Source: a virus. From it: a DNA stretch of 46,427 bases. Below are positions 15,366 to 23,565 of this stretch, one piece after another. Numbering within the stretch: position 1 is the stretch's first letter; every line of letters starts with the position of its first letter. The position numbers and the translations under genes are program-made. Under the pieces are notes generated by a model. The model had not been told where the DNA came from, searched no databases, and saw only the letters and a list, made by a program, of their open reading frames with translations. The stretch lies in IMG/VR virus record IMGVR_UViG_3300034683_000076, positions 1 to 46,427 of that record; one strand, given 5' to 3'.

Positions 15366-15848
15366 ATGTCTAATGTTCCTTTTCAAAACGATGAAGAAAA
15401 AGTTAAATTTGTCAACGAAGCACTGGTTACCAACGAACAGGGTGTTCGCACTTTCCCGCGAGCCGCTGTCGTAGAGTTCTACGAAAAAAGCGGCATTGAT
15501 GTCAGTGCCCAGAAAGCATTCATTGAAACCGGCAAGTCTCTGTTTGGAACTTTGTTTTCCAAACATGTAAATGATCATCGCGCTGATATCCAGAAACGTC
15601 TCTCTGCTGGGGAAGATGTTAAAAGTAACCCTAAAACATTCGTGACCAAAGTCGAAACCCTTGAAGGTAAGGCGACGTTCACCGGAACTGATTACCGAAA
15701 TCACCAGGGTGAAATCGTCGCACTCACCGGAAAACCGAAAGCAGACGAATATGGAACTCAGCGGGTAACGATTTCGTCAACCAAACTCATTCCCAAAGCA
15801 ACACTGAAATCTGCTGTGGCAGACTTTAAAGCACTGTTTGAAAAGTAA
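15366..15848 (+). CDS. Probable highly expressed early protein (160 aa)
   Basis: ATG 15366 follows GAGGAG; an upstream in-frame codon at 15351 overlaps that site and is rejected. The 160-residue product is soluble and charge-balanced, with an N-terminal helical half and a C-terminal half of likely beta strands (TKVETLEGKATFTG, QRVTISSTKLIP). Third codon positions are richer in C and G than in neighbouring genes, as in the major capsid gene. With a perfect early promoter, a long leader and a very strong terminator, this suggests an abundant early protein. I do not recognise the family; a nucleic-acid-binding role is one option. Confidence 0.85.
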   Translation: MSNVPFQNDEEKVKFVNEALVTNEQGVRTFPRAAVVEFYEKSGIDVSAQKAFIETGKSLFGTLFSKHVNDHRADIQKRLSAGEDVKSNPKTFVTKVETLEGKATFTGTDYRNHQGEIVALTGKPKADEYGTQRVTISSTKLIPKATLKSAVADFKALFEK

Positions 15849-15860
15849 CGTTGTCTCTTG

Positions 15861-15894
15861 TAAGGATCTCTGCACACGTGTGCAGAGATCCTTA
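15861..15894 (+). terminator. Perfect palindromic terminator
   Basis: A 34-base perfect inverted repeat (17 bp per arm, TAAGGATCTCTGCACAC and its complement) follows the 15366 gene by 12 bases. It is strong and symmetrical. Confidence 0.85.
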
Positions 15895-16090
15895 TCTACT
15901 GTTATCTTACCTCTTAAGTTACTATCTCAAGTATCACTACAACGATGAACTTGAGAGCTCTTATGCACTTTTGTGTAGTTGGTATAGTGTCGTGTGGTTG
16001 TACGATAATTCTTCGAGAATTCTAAGCAAATATATTTCGGTGAGCAGAAAATACATAGGTATCAGTAGAGTCTATCTGGACAAGTATTTA
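15895..16090 (+). other. Gene-free interval between two terminators, possible small RNA
   Basis: The 325 bases between the genes ending at 15848 and starting at 16174 hold no ORF with a credible start and ribosome binding site. The interval lies between the hairpins at 15861-15894 and 16091-16123, so any transcript starting inside it would be about 200 bases long with its own terminator. Short inverted repeats such as AATTC-TTCGA-GAATT occur inside. I see no promoter box within it. Confidence 0.3.
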
Positions 16091-16123
16091 CAAGGCTATT
16101 CGGGTTATTTCCGAATAGCCTTG
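16091..16123 (+). terminator. Intrinsic terminator
   Basis: A 13-bp perfect stem CAAGGCTATTCGG with a 7-base loop GTTATTT is followed by GAATCTTT. No gene ends just before it, which is unusual here. Confidence 0.75.
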
Positions 16124-16173
16124 GAATCTTTAACTTGAGCTAATTGATTAGCTTTTATGTATGGAGGTTATTT

Positions 16174-17013
16174 ATGCATCAGGAAAGTAATCACGAAGCT
16201 TTGCACCTTGGCGGAAAACACATTGTCCTTTCGGACAAGGGTCTGATTTCTCCGAACACCCACGTATTGAAAGTCTCTGATTCTGAGTTCGTTCAAATAA
16301 CAGAGATGACATCTTTGGATCGACTTTACTTGTCAGCAAACACAGTACACCTGACGGGCACTCTATCGGCAGGTCTACTGTCCATTTCCGGGAATGAAGT
16401 GGTTTTCTCTGGTAAGGTTCTGTACTGGACGATGTACATTTGTGCCAAAACTGTGATCGACTTGGTCGAATGTCAGATCGAAGTTGAACGTATAAATTCT
16501 GCGATTCTTTCTGCTCCCCTGATCCGTTTACGGGAAGACCAGTTGAAACATTTCGTTACTGTTGGAACGGTTGAAGTTACGGATCATGAAGGTATTCCTC
16601 AGTACAGACTGGAACCGTCCAGAAAGTTCAAGTCAAAGTACCAGATGTCTAAGTTGTTTAACGTCCAAAAAACTATCGACCAACTTCTGCAGGAAGGATT
16701 GGAATTCCCCAAGGAAGAGTCTTTCGAATGGTACAAAAGTTCAGATGTCGTACCTCTTCCCAGGACGACGTATTCTCGAATAGAGCTGGAAGTGAGAGGA
16801 GTGAAAGAAGAAGAAGAAGCATCGGCACATGAAGATCCTAAGGATCCTGATTGTATTCCTATTGTTTACCTTCCAGAAAAATCGACCGAACAATCTACTG
16901 AACAATCTACCGAAGATTCTGAGAAAAGTCCTACCGTTCCGGAAGTCCCTCCCGTGTCCGAAAAAAGACCCAACTTCATTATCAACGACGCGATCGATTG
17001 TCCCGAAAATTGA
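16174..17013 (+). CDS. Probable beta-solenoid early-region protein with acidic Ser/Thr tail (279 aa)
   Basis: ATG 16174 follows GGAGG; the upstream TTG at 16144 has no site. Residues about 10-125 form short repeated strand-like segments (THVLKVSDSE, NTVHLTGTLS, NEVVFSGKV) typical of a small beta-solenoid. A segment at about residues 141-147 (GIPQYRL) is shared with the 6133 product. The C-terminal 70 residues are acidic and low in complexity, with STEQ repeats and Pro-rich stretches, and are probably disordered. No enzyme motif is visible. It may be a scaffold or interaction protein. Confidence 0.8.
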   Translation: MHQESNHEALHLGGKHIVLSDKGLISPNTHVLKVSDSEFVQITEMTSLDRLYLSANTVHLTGTLSAGLLSISGNEVVFSGKVLYWTMYICAKTVIDLVECQIEVERINSAILSAPLIRLREDQLKHFVTVGTVEVTDHEGIPQYRLEPSRKFKSKYQMSKLFNVQKTIDQLLQEGLEFPKEESFEWYKSSDVVPLPRTTYSRIELEVRGVKEEEEASAHEDPKDPDCIPIVYLPEKSTEQSTEQSTEDSEKSPTVPEVPPVSEKRPNFIINDAIDCPEN

Positions 17014-17021
17014 TTGTGGCA

Positions 17022-17058
17022 CATAAGAGTCTACCCCTTGATGGGGTAGACTCTTATG
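17022..17058. terminator. Bidirectional terminator
   Basis: A 16-bp perfect stem CATAAGAGTCTACCCC with a TTGAT loop lies between convergent genes ending at 17013 (+) and 17089 (-). Confidence 0.9.
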
Positions 17059-17088
17059 CAGTATAGAACGATATACCATTTATTTTTT

Positions 17089-17694
17089 TTAAATGAGTTT
17101 ACTGAGTTCAGTCGATACAAGAGTATATGCTGCAGCTATTGCATCTGCCTCATGCTCAATGATTTCCAACTGACCATCGATATATTTGGTTTTAGGAAAT
17201 ACGATATCGTGTAATTGCAAAGTATCGATCATCTGTTGTTTGCTTGCTCCACCATTTTCCGCAAATATTGATTTGATGAATTTTGGAGCATATTTTCTAA
17301 GTTTGAATTTATCGTAAACTGGCATGGGCCGATCTAGTTCTATCCATGCGTCATATAAAAAGTTCTCTATTGACGAGATACATAACAGTAATGCTCGATA
17401 TGCATTAGGTCTTCTGGGATTGTAAAATGTATCTTCAGTTACGACATAGTCGGGATCAAACTTAGTGTGTAAGTGTTTTGTACCCAGATACACTTCTTTT
17501 AGAGTTATTACTCCTGGAGGAAATTCCTTGGAGTCCGGACGTCGTTTCTTTGCTTGTCGAATAGCTTCGATACGGCCATAGTCAATAACCTTGAGATGTG
17601 AAGGTTCCCCAAGCGTATACTCCGAGAACCCCCATCCCAAGTTCGTTAATCCTGGATCGAAAGATAAGATCCTGACAGTGTTGCCTTTAAGCAT
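17089..17694 (-). CDS. RuvC-like Holliday junction resolvase
   Basis: The product is 201 residues with the RNase H-like resolvase motifs: SFDPGLTNLGWG (first Asp, residue 13), VVTEDTFY (Glu 87) and HEADAIAAAY (Asp 184), the acidic residues that bind metal. The family cuts branched DNA, here probably replication and recombination intermediates before packaging. The start overlaps the end of the polymerase gene by 8 bases, so translation is coupled. The basic loop after residue 40 (RQAKKRRPDSK) is longer than in bacterial RuvC. Confidence 0.85.
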   Translation of the reverse strand: MLKGNTVRILSFDPGLTNLGWGFSEYTLGEPSHLKVIDYGRIEAIRQAKKRRPDSKEFPPGVITLKEVYLGTKHLHTKFDPDYVVTEDTFYNPRRPNAYRALLLCISSIENFLYDAWIELDRPMPVYDKFKLRKYAPKFIKSIFAENGGASKQQMIDTLQLHDIVFPKTKYIDGQLEIIEHEADAIAAAYTLVSTELSKLI

Positions 17695-19432
17695 ATTGTT
17701 CCAAAATAGATTTTAAGGATTCTTCCATTTCTTCATAAGAAGGAAGATTAAAATATTGGTGACCTACCCAAACAGCATTTTCCTCAGGGTTAGCGAGAGC
17801 TCCATACAGAGGTTCTATTTCTGTTGTAGGTTGTCCTTCAATTTCCACAGTCGTTGCAATTTTTGTTTCCTTCGAGATACCGTATCCTGATTTGTATGAA
17901 GGATAGATTGCTTTATAGTCTAGGTCAGAACACATGACTAATATCATGGATTCGTAGTCTGGCTTTTCGACTATACATTTCATACCGATATCTTTGGTAA
18001 GATCTGCTTTGAGTACTGCTCCTCCTTGTTTACCAATATAATGATCATAAGGACCATGCATATTGTTACCAGTAGTAGCCAGTACTCGACCGTGGTCAGT
18101 TGCGAATTTATAGTAACTATCTTTAAGCATAGCCGCTTGTTTTGAAAAGTCTGCAAGTTGACTATGCTCGGAAAGTCCAAAGAGAGCACTTATATCGTTA
18201 TTCTTATCCTCCAAGAATTTCAAGAGAAGAACGTCTTGGATGTTGTATACAACATAATCCACAAATTCGTAAGATTGCATGTGGATGTGCCATTCTTTTC
18301 CAGGAGGAACATCTTCTTTATGCATCATCAGTTTACCAAATCCTAACTCTACGTTACAGATATGGTCTAGTGAATATGTGGGTTGTTTACGTTTGTGTTT
18401 TCTTACTCTAGAATAAAGTAACATCTGGTCTATCCATTGTGACATGGATGTGCATGAAAGCCAGTGCCACTTGTCGGTTATGTGCTGGGTCTTTTTCTTA
18501 TCTGGTTTATAACTCCAGTATCTCCATTCTTCAGGAACATCCGGATGACTGAATATATCTTTAGGTTCCAGATTGTAATATTCTAGTCTTTTTGCGATCT
18601 GAGGAACATCATAATCTATGTTCCATATACTAATATAATCAGATTCCATCCGATGTATGTCTTGAAATAACTCTTTAAGAAGATCATCTTCTCTATCAAA
18701 AAATTTGAGATGTAATTTGAATCTTTGATCTATGTCTACTTTATATTTGTCAGATTTATCAATTTTGATGTGAAGTTCATCACCATCTAAAGTACCCAAA
18801 TCTGTAGCGATCGCTTTACGTATATCTTTTTCTGTAGCTTTACGTACGTATTTTTTATCGGAAAATACCTTCATAAAGTCATTTAAAATATACGTGAATA
18901 TCTGGTTTTCGTGTATATACGTGACCGCATTGATTCTATCGCACCCAAGCACAGATTGTTCGATGTCAAGATATCCTTTTTCAAAAACATATACAGGATG
19001 TTGTTCTTTCTTCTGGTATGCCATGCGTACCAGGGTTTCCATTTTAATATCTGCGTTGTATATGTAGGGTGAGTTGTACAGTTCTCGTAAAGGTATACGT
19101 TTATACTCAGGATACCCTAAGATACGTTTTATTTCTTGACCTACATAACGATCGTCTACGATATACATATCCGTATTCTCTATAAGCTCAGTTTCTTTCT
19201 TAAGCTTATGATTACGACATGCAGGTTTAGTTATATATATTCTTCGTTTGGGATTGGTAAGATTAGGATCATTTATAGTCAGTCGATTTTTTGTCGATAG
19301 AACTTCATTAGTCTCTTTATCTATGACAACGGTCTTTTCTTTGACTATCATTTTGTTCCCTATGGGAGTTCTTACATAACACCCATGAGTCCATTGTCTG
19401 TTTGTCAAAGTAGCTCGTTCACTTGTAGCCAT
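17687..19432 (-). CDS. Family B DNA polymerase, N-terminal/exonuclease part (split or truncated)
   Basis: The product is 581 residues from ATG 19432 (GGAG upstream; the longer TTG start lies on the site itself). All three proofreading motifs are present: LDIE (Asp156, Glu158), WNIDYDVP (Asp275) and YNIQD (Asp400). Polymerase motif A follows (DYKAIYPS, Asp505), aligning well with T4 gp43 DLTSLYPS. The protein then ends after about 70 residues, with no motif B (Kx3NSxYG) and no motif C (DTD). The thumb and the second catalytic Asp must come from another gene. Placement beside the capsid gene recalls phiKZ, where polymerase genes also lie next to the capsid gene. Confidence 0.9.
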   Translation of the reverse strand: MATSERATLTNRQWTHGCYVRTPIGNKMIVKEKTVVIDKETNEVLSTKNRLTINDPNLTNPKRRIYITKPACRNHKLKKETELIENTDMYIVDDRYVGQEIKRILGYPEYKRIPLRELYNSPYIYNADIKMETLVRMAYQKKEQHPVYVFEKGYLDIEQSVLGCDRINAVTYIHENQIFTYILNDFMKVFSDKKYVRKATEKDIRKAIATDLGTLDGDELHIKIDKSDKYKVDIDQRFKLHLKFFDREDDLLKELFQDIHRMESDYISIWNIDYDVPQIAKRLEYYNLEPKDIFSHPDVPEEWRYWSYKPDKKKTQHITDKWHWLSCTSMSQWIDQMLLYSRVRKHKRKQPTYSLDHICNVELGFGKLMMHKEDVPPGKEWHIHMQSYEFVDYVVYNIQDVLLLKFLEDKNNDISALFGLSEHSQLADFSKQAAMLKDSYYKFATDHGRVLATTGNNMHGPYDHYIGKQGGAVLKADLTKDIGMKCIVEKPDYESMILVMCSDLDYKAIYPSYKSGYGISKETKIATTVEIEGQPTTEIEPLYGALANPEENAVWVGHQYFNLPSYEEMEESLKSILEQYA

Positions 19433-19462
19433 ATCAAACTCCAAAGATTGATTTATCGATAG

Positions 19463-19471
19463 CTATACCAT
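19463..19471 (-). promoter_or_regulatory. Candidate middle/late promoter box ATGGTATAG
   Basis: The leftward strand reads ATGGTATAG, 30 bases before the polymerase ATG. The sequence upstream (GTATATATTTACG) also resembles the early box with one inserted T, so early transcription cannot be excluded. Confidence 0.5.
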
Positions 19472-19502
19472 AACGTTTTATCGTAAATATATACAGGATA
19501 AA

Positions 19503-19533
19503 GAGGAGTTCTCCCTTTTGGGGAGAACTCCTC
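19503..19533 (-). terminator. Terminator of the capsid gene
   Basis: A 13-bp perfect stem GAGGAGTTCTCCC with a 5-base loop lies 45 bases after the capsid stop. The leftward strand continues with TTTATCC. Confidence 0.85.
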
Positions 19534-19578
19534 GTTTAGTACAGTTGATGTTGGTTCACATTAAGAACTGACGTTACA

Positions 19579-21924
19579 TTAGACACCCTGCAGGAAATTA
19601 CCATCTACCGGATCAGTGATGATCGGAGCGATCTGAGAAAGACCCTTAACCTGGATCAGTAAACCGGAGGGGTTAGTGATGATCGGGTATTCACGGGTGT
19701 TCAGATACATACGACGGTTAACCTGATTGCCATCAACAGGGGTGTAGTTCGATGCGAACTGTCCACCGTCGATGTTCTGGCCGAAGTTGAGGATGTTACC
19801 TGCATCACCTTCACGGTAAGGTACGATCAGTACCGTATCACGCATGAAAGCGAACGCGGTAGTGATGAACTGAAGTACTACACCACTGGGAAGCACACGA
19901 GTGTACTCTACGGCAGCAGAAGGATCAGTACCCTGGTAGATCTGTTCTCCTTCCATACCCTTCGGGTGCAGGTGGTTATGGATGTGCGGGATACCGAAGA
20001 TGGTTTCCAGAAGCAGACGAGAGGTGAGAACCTTATACACAGGTTTTTCACCGGGATTCAGCTGCTGCACATACAAAGAACGCTGATGCAGTTCTGCGAT
20101 CTGACGAGTCAGATATGCTTCAACATACATACGGATATCGCCGAGCAGGTCAGCAGATCTGATGCTTACGATATTCACCAGGTTCAGACTTTTGATGATC
20201 GTCGTGGGGTTGACGTGCTGTCCTGCAAGGTAAGTACGGTTAAGAGTACGTCCTTCCAGATTACTACGAAGGGTAGTAGTATTTTCACTGCTTTCCATGA
20301 CATTACGATCATGTACCTGACGCATGGTCTTGATGATGATCTGGATGTCACGGTAGTCGATACCAAGTGCCTGTGCTTTCTGACCTGCCTGCATAACGTG
20401 GTCAGGCAGAGTCTGCTGCATGGAGAAGTCGACTACGATGGCCTTGCCCTGAGGCAGTGCATACTGAACCGGATGAGTGAGCGAACGGATAGCTACGTTG
20501 GCTTTACGCAGGTTCTCTTCGCTGTACTTAGCATCCAGACTGTAACCGATAAGTTTTACTTTCATACCGGCAACAGCAGTCACCTGAGCTTCTACTGCAG
20601 GGATGTTGGTATCACGGACAGTATGCGACAGGCTACCTTCACCGATGCAATGTACAATACCAGTACGGATGTCTGCAGTCGGGGACAGAGTCAGAGACAG
20701 CATGGCCTGATCGTTATCGTTCACGCCAAAACTTTCGAAGATTTCACTATCAACATCTTCCACAGTTTTAGTTTCTTTGTTCAGGAAGAACGAAGGAGTA
20801 CAACGAGTGTTACGTTCAGAGCTTTCCTGGGTGTTGGTAACCATCAGAAGACGAGCATCCGGCTGTGCAGACAGGTCTACCTGGAATACTTCACTTTTGT
20901 CAACAGAACCATCTGCAGTAGTAGTGGAGATTTCTACCAGAGCATAGTCAAGTACGATCTGATCGGAAACAAGGTCCGTCCAGTTAGCATTGATAGTCGA
21001 GGGATTGCTTGCATCCACTGCCATGTCGAACATATGGATCTTAGCACCGAACTTCATGACATCGTCAGCGACAAGGAACTTGTCTTCCGGATCGTTTGCC
21101 TTGAGCAAGCGGAACCGAGTCAGAGTCATATCCGTGGGTTCAGGATGAGTTTCCAGTTCGAGCATGGGGATACGGTGCGCATGATCGTTACGAACCCGAG
21201 ATTCTTTGTTCTGGCTACGGTCCAGACGATAGAATTCATCGTAGTTCACAACGAACTGTACTGCAATAGCATTCGACGCTTTACGGTGCATGAAACGAGA
21301 CATGATGCCAGTATGAGGCTTCATCAGAGCTACAGTCAGAGCCATACGAATGTCCGGGAGGATCGTATCGCTGTTAGCACCGAAGGATTCTTTCGAAGGA
21401 GTTCCTTCAAAAAGAAGACCGTTGCTGATGTGACTGGGATAGAGCTGCTGCATAGACGACCGGCTATCGGACATCTTTTCACTTCCCTGTACAGAATTCC
21501 AGTGTTCGACGTAATCGTCGTTGGTGCTGAATCGAGACAGGATAGATGCCATCATCTTGCAGGTTTCAGTGATCTGGTTATCGGGAACTCCAGTTTCTTT
21601 ACAAAGAGTGATCAGATCATCACCGATGTTCAGAGAAGCCATTGCATTGGGATCTACTTTTACACGCTGGAAAGTACCGAATGCTTCGAATCCGAGAGGA
21701 ACCTGAGATACCTGCATGCTGTTAAGGAACTCAGTGACCTTACGGTAACACATGCCGATGTGTGTCCGGTCCGAAGGAGTAGTAGTTTCCTGAGGTTCTT
21801 TAGTTCCAGAATACAGCGAAAGCGATTCGTTTGCACCTACGGTCAGAGGATGACCGAACGTGGTCTGGAGCTTAGCAGCCGCAGAATCTACCTGTTTTTC
21901 AAAAATCGAGAATAATGTGGACAT
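19579..21924 (-). CDS. Major capsid protein (phiKZ gp120-like)
   Basis: ATG 21924 follows AAGGA; the first ATG at 21942 lies before that site. The 781-residue length is close to the phiKZ capsid protein (about 750), and the gene neighbourhood agrees. No HK97 motif can be proven by eye, so identity rests on length, overall resemblance to this family, and codon use: third positions are strongly C/G-biased and much more regular than in other genes, as expected for the most abundant virion protein. The helical N-terminal 150 residues may be a delta domain removed by the head protease; GSE at residues 147-149 is a possible cleavage site. A long antisense frame over it is a by-product of this codon bias. 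Confidence 0.85.
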   Translation of the reverse strand: MSTLFSIFEKQVDSAAAKLQTTFGHPLTVGANESLSLYSGTKEPQETTTPSDRTHIGMCYRKVTEFLNSMQVSQVPLGFEAFGTFQRVKVDPNAMASLNIGDDLITLCKETGVPDNQITETCKMMASILSRFSTNDDYVEHWNSVQGSEKMSDSRSSMQQLYPSHISNGLLFEGTPSKESFGANSDTILPDIRMALTVALMKPHTGIMSRFMHRKASNAIAVQFVVNYDEFYRLDRSQNKESRVRNDHAHRIPMLELETHPEPTDMTLTRFRLLKANDPEDKFLVADDVMKFGAKIHMFDMAVDASNPSTINANWTDLVSDQIVLDYALVEISTTTADGSVDKSEVFQVDLSAQPDARLLMVTNTQESSERNTRCTPSFFLNKETKTVEDVDSEIFESFGVNDNDQAMLSLTLSPTADIRTGIVHCIGEGSLSHTVRDTNIPAVEAQVTAVAGMKVKLIGYSLDAKYSEENLRKANVAIRSLTHPVQYALPQGKAIVVDFSMQQTLPDHVMQAGQKAQALGIDYRDIQIIIKTMRQVHDRNVMESSENTTTLRSNLEGRTLNRTYLAGQHVNPTTIIKSLNLVNIVSIRSADLLGDIRMYVEAYLTRQIAELHQRSLYVQQLNPGEKPVYKVLTSRLLLETIFGIPHIHNHLHPKGMEGEQIYQGTDPSAAVEYTRVLPSGVVLQFITTAFAFMRDTVLIVPYREGDAGNILNFGQNIDGGQFASNYTPVDGNQVNRRMYLNTREYPIITNPSGLLIQVKGLSQIAPIITDPVDGNFLQGV

Positions 21925-21967
21925 AAGGAATTCCTTGTACATGTTAATGTTTATTGGTTGCCCGGGT

Positions 21968-23476
21968 CTACTTAAGTCGCAGATTACTCAGTACAGATCT
22001 GGTTGTATCAGCACTAACTAAAAACAACCACTGGAGATACCATATCTCCAGAAAAGCTACTGTTTCCGAAGAAAGATGAGCCGGAGGATTATTCAAGATA
22101 TTTTTGATCTTTTGTCCTATCTTTTTCTGATAGAAGTAATCGGACAATGTTTGTTTACGAGAAATAACCAATTCATCAAGTTCAGTAAGTGTTTTTTCAG
22201 ATTCTGTTGTTGTGTCTGTCGTTTGGGAACCGCTCCCGTCAGAATCTTCACTTTCTGTATCTGAAGACGAATCGTCTGTTTCTGATAAATCAGTATCGTC
22301 CGAATCTTCGTCAGACGGATCTTCGTCAGATTCATCATCTGCATCAGGATCAGATTCAGGATCATCATCCATGGGATCTACATCTTCATTATCCTGATTA
22401 TCTTCTTCCTCATTATCTTCTTCATCATCAGTATCTTCATCTTGAGCAGCTTCGAGAGCGACTCGAAGAACTTCACGACTCAAGAAAGCTAATTCAGAGT
22501 AGGACTCTAAACTGGCCAGTTTTTGATTATTGACATCTTGGCACAATAAAGTTTCTGCGCCATAATATCCAAGATCACGGATCACGAAGTATACAGATCT
22601 CGGATCTACCTCTATAGAATATTTGGTAATAACGCGGTGAAGTAACTTCACCAAATTACTTCTTACTTTGATATTTCTATCTAACGTAGTGACTTTTCTG
22701 TGTACTGTTTTGTTAAGAAGTGCAGGCATAGAGTATATGGATTCTAATCCATATCTGTAAGTACACCCGAAAGATTGGAAAGTATCTATAAAGGAAATAA
22801 TTCCACGTTTAGCCCAATCGTAACTCAATAAGTGCTCTTGTGCACTGTTAGCAGTTATCGAAAGATCTGTGTATTTAAAGTCAGTGGGTTTGGAACAATC
22901 CGTAGTATATGCAACTAAGTAGTGTCCTGAATTTGGGAGAGCTTTGTTTTCCATTAAAACTAGTTCTTGTACTGGAACTTTAACAACCTGCAGAATAGAA
23001 GGATTCACATTTTTCATGTGTTCTCGAACTACTCCACGATTTTGACCTTTGGCATGCATTCCAAGATAAGTTCCATAAAACCCCTTAGAGAGGGTTGTTC
23101 CTTGACCCAGGAACACATCGCTCAAAAGTAGATACAGTTCAAGAGCATCGAACGGTTTGTCATAATAGAAGTTTTTGAGTGCGGAGGCGTATGCTTTTAA
23201 TTTATCTTGTGAAAAATTGGGATGATCTTCAGGAACAATATTTAAAAATCCTTCCAACGAATTCAAATACTCGACACATTCTTCAGAGTGTCCATCGTTC
23301 ATTTCGTTAGTATATTTTGCAAGAAGGATCTGTTCTGCAAGATATTGTAATTGTTCTACCGGGGATTTAAAGTTGTTCCAGTCTTCTTTTAGGGAAGAGA
23401 TCTGGGGATCTTCGTATTTCAAAAGGTCAGTTTTAATATTTGTCGGAACATCTTTTCGGATGGTGAATGCGATCAT
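21968..23476 (-). CDS. Capsid-linked protein with extreme acidic domain (502 aa)
   Basis: ATG 23476 follows AAAGGAG. Residues 1 to about 340 are a mostly helical folded part without known motif. About residues 340-430 are almost only Asp, Glu, Ser and Thr (blocks such as DDEEDNEEEDNQDNED and DSSSDTESEDSD). The last 75 residues are helical again. It lies 43 bases upstream of the major capsid gene in the same direction and shares a late-type promoter box. A head-assembly, scaffold or DNA-mimic role is plausible but unproven. Confidence 0.8.
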   Translation of the reverse strand: MIAFTIRKDVPTNIKTDLLKYEDPQISSLKEDWNNFKSPVEQLQYLAEQILLAKYTNEMNDGHSEECVEYLNSLEGFLNIVPEDHPNFSQDKLKAYASALKNFYYDKPFDALELYLLLSDVFLGQGTTLSKGFYGTYLGMHAKGQNRGVVREHMKNVNPSILQVVKVPVQELVLMENKALPNSGHYLVAYTTDCSKPTDFKYTDLSITANSAQEHLLSYDWAKRGIISFIDTFQSFGCTYRYGLESIYSMPALLNKTVHRKVTTLDRNIKVRSNLVKLLHRVITKYSIEVDPRSVYFVIRDLGYYGAETLLCQDVNNQKLASLESYSELAFLSREVLRVALEAAQDEDTDDEEDNEEEDNQDNEDVDPMDDDPESDPDADDESDEDPSDEDSDDTDLSETDDSSSDTESEDSDGSGSQTTDTTTESEKTLTELDELVISRKQTLSDYFYQKKIGQKIKNILNNPPAHLSSETVAFLEIWYLQWLFLVSADTTRSVLSNLRLK

Positions 23477-23514
23477 AACGAACACTCCTTTACCAGAGTT
23501 GAATTTTTATACCG

Positions 23515-23523
23515 GCATACCAT
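23515..23523 (-). promoter_or_regulatory. Candidate late promoter box ATGGTATGC
   Basis: The leftward strand reads ATGGTATGC, 38 bases before ATG 23476 and identical to the box at 3484. It probably drives the acidic gene and the major capsid gene. Confidence 0.55.
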
Positions 23524-23565
23524 ATATTTTGCACAACTAGATCAATAACGTTTTTGAGGATATCC

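Noticed and set aside
15985-16050. tRNA-like look (AGTTGGTA and TTCGA) in the gene-free interval
   Set aside because: The D and T stems do not pair in the required register and no acceptor stem is found.
15851-16138. 95-codon frame after the 15366 gene
   Set aside because: It starts at TTG without a ribosome binding site and runs through both terminator hairpins, so it is unlikely to be a gene.
19966-21915. 649-codon plus-strand frame across the major capsid gene
   Set aside because: It is exactly antisense to the capsid gene. The strong C/G third-position bias of that gene removes stops from the antisense frame, there is no ribosome binding site, and the composition is His/Arg/Ser-rich and unlike real proteins here.
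22212-22533. Plus-strand frames over the acidic gene
   Set aside because: They are low-complexity mirror images of the Asp/Glu/Ser-rich coding segment on the other strand.
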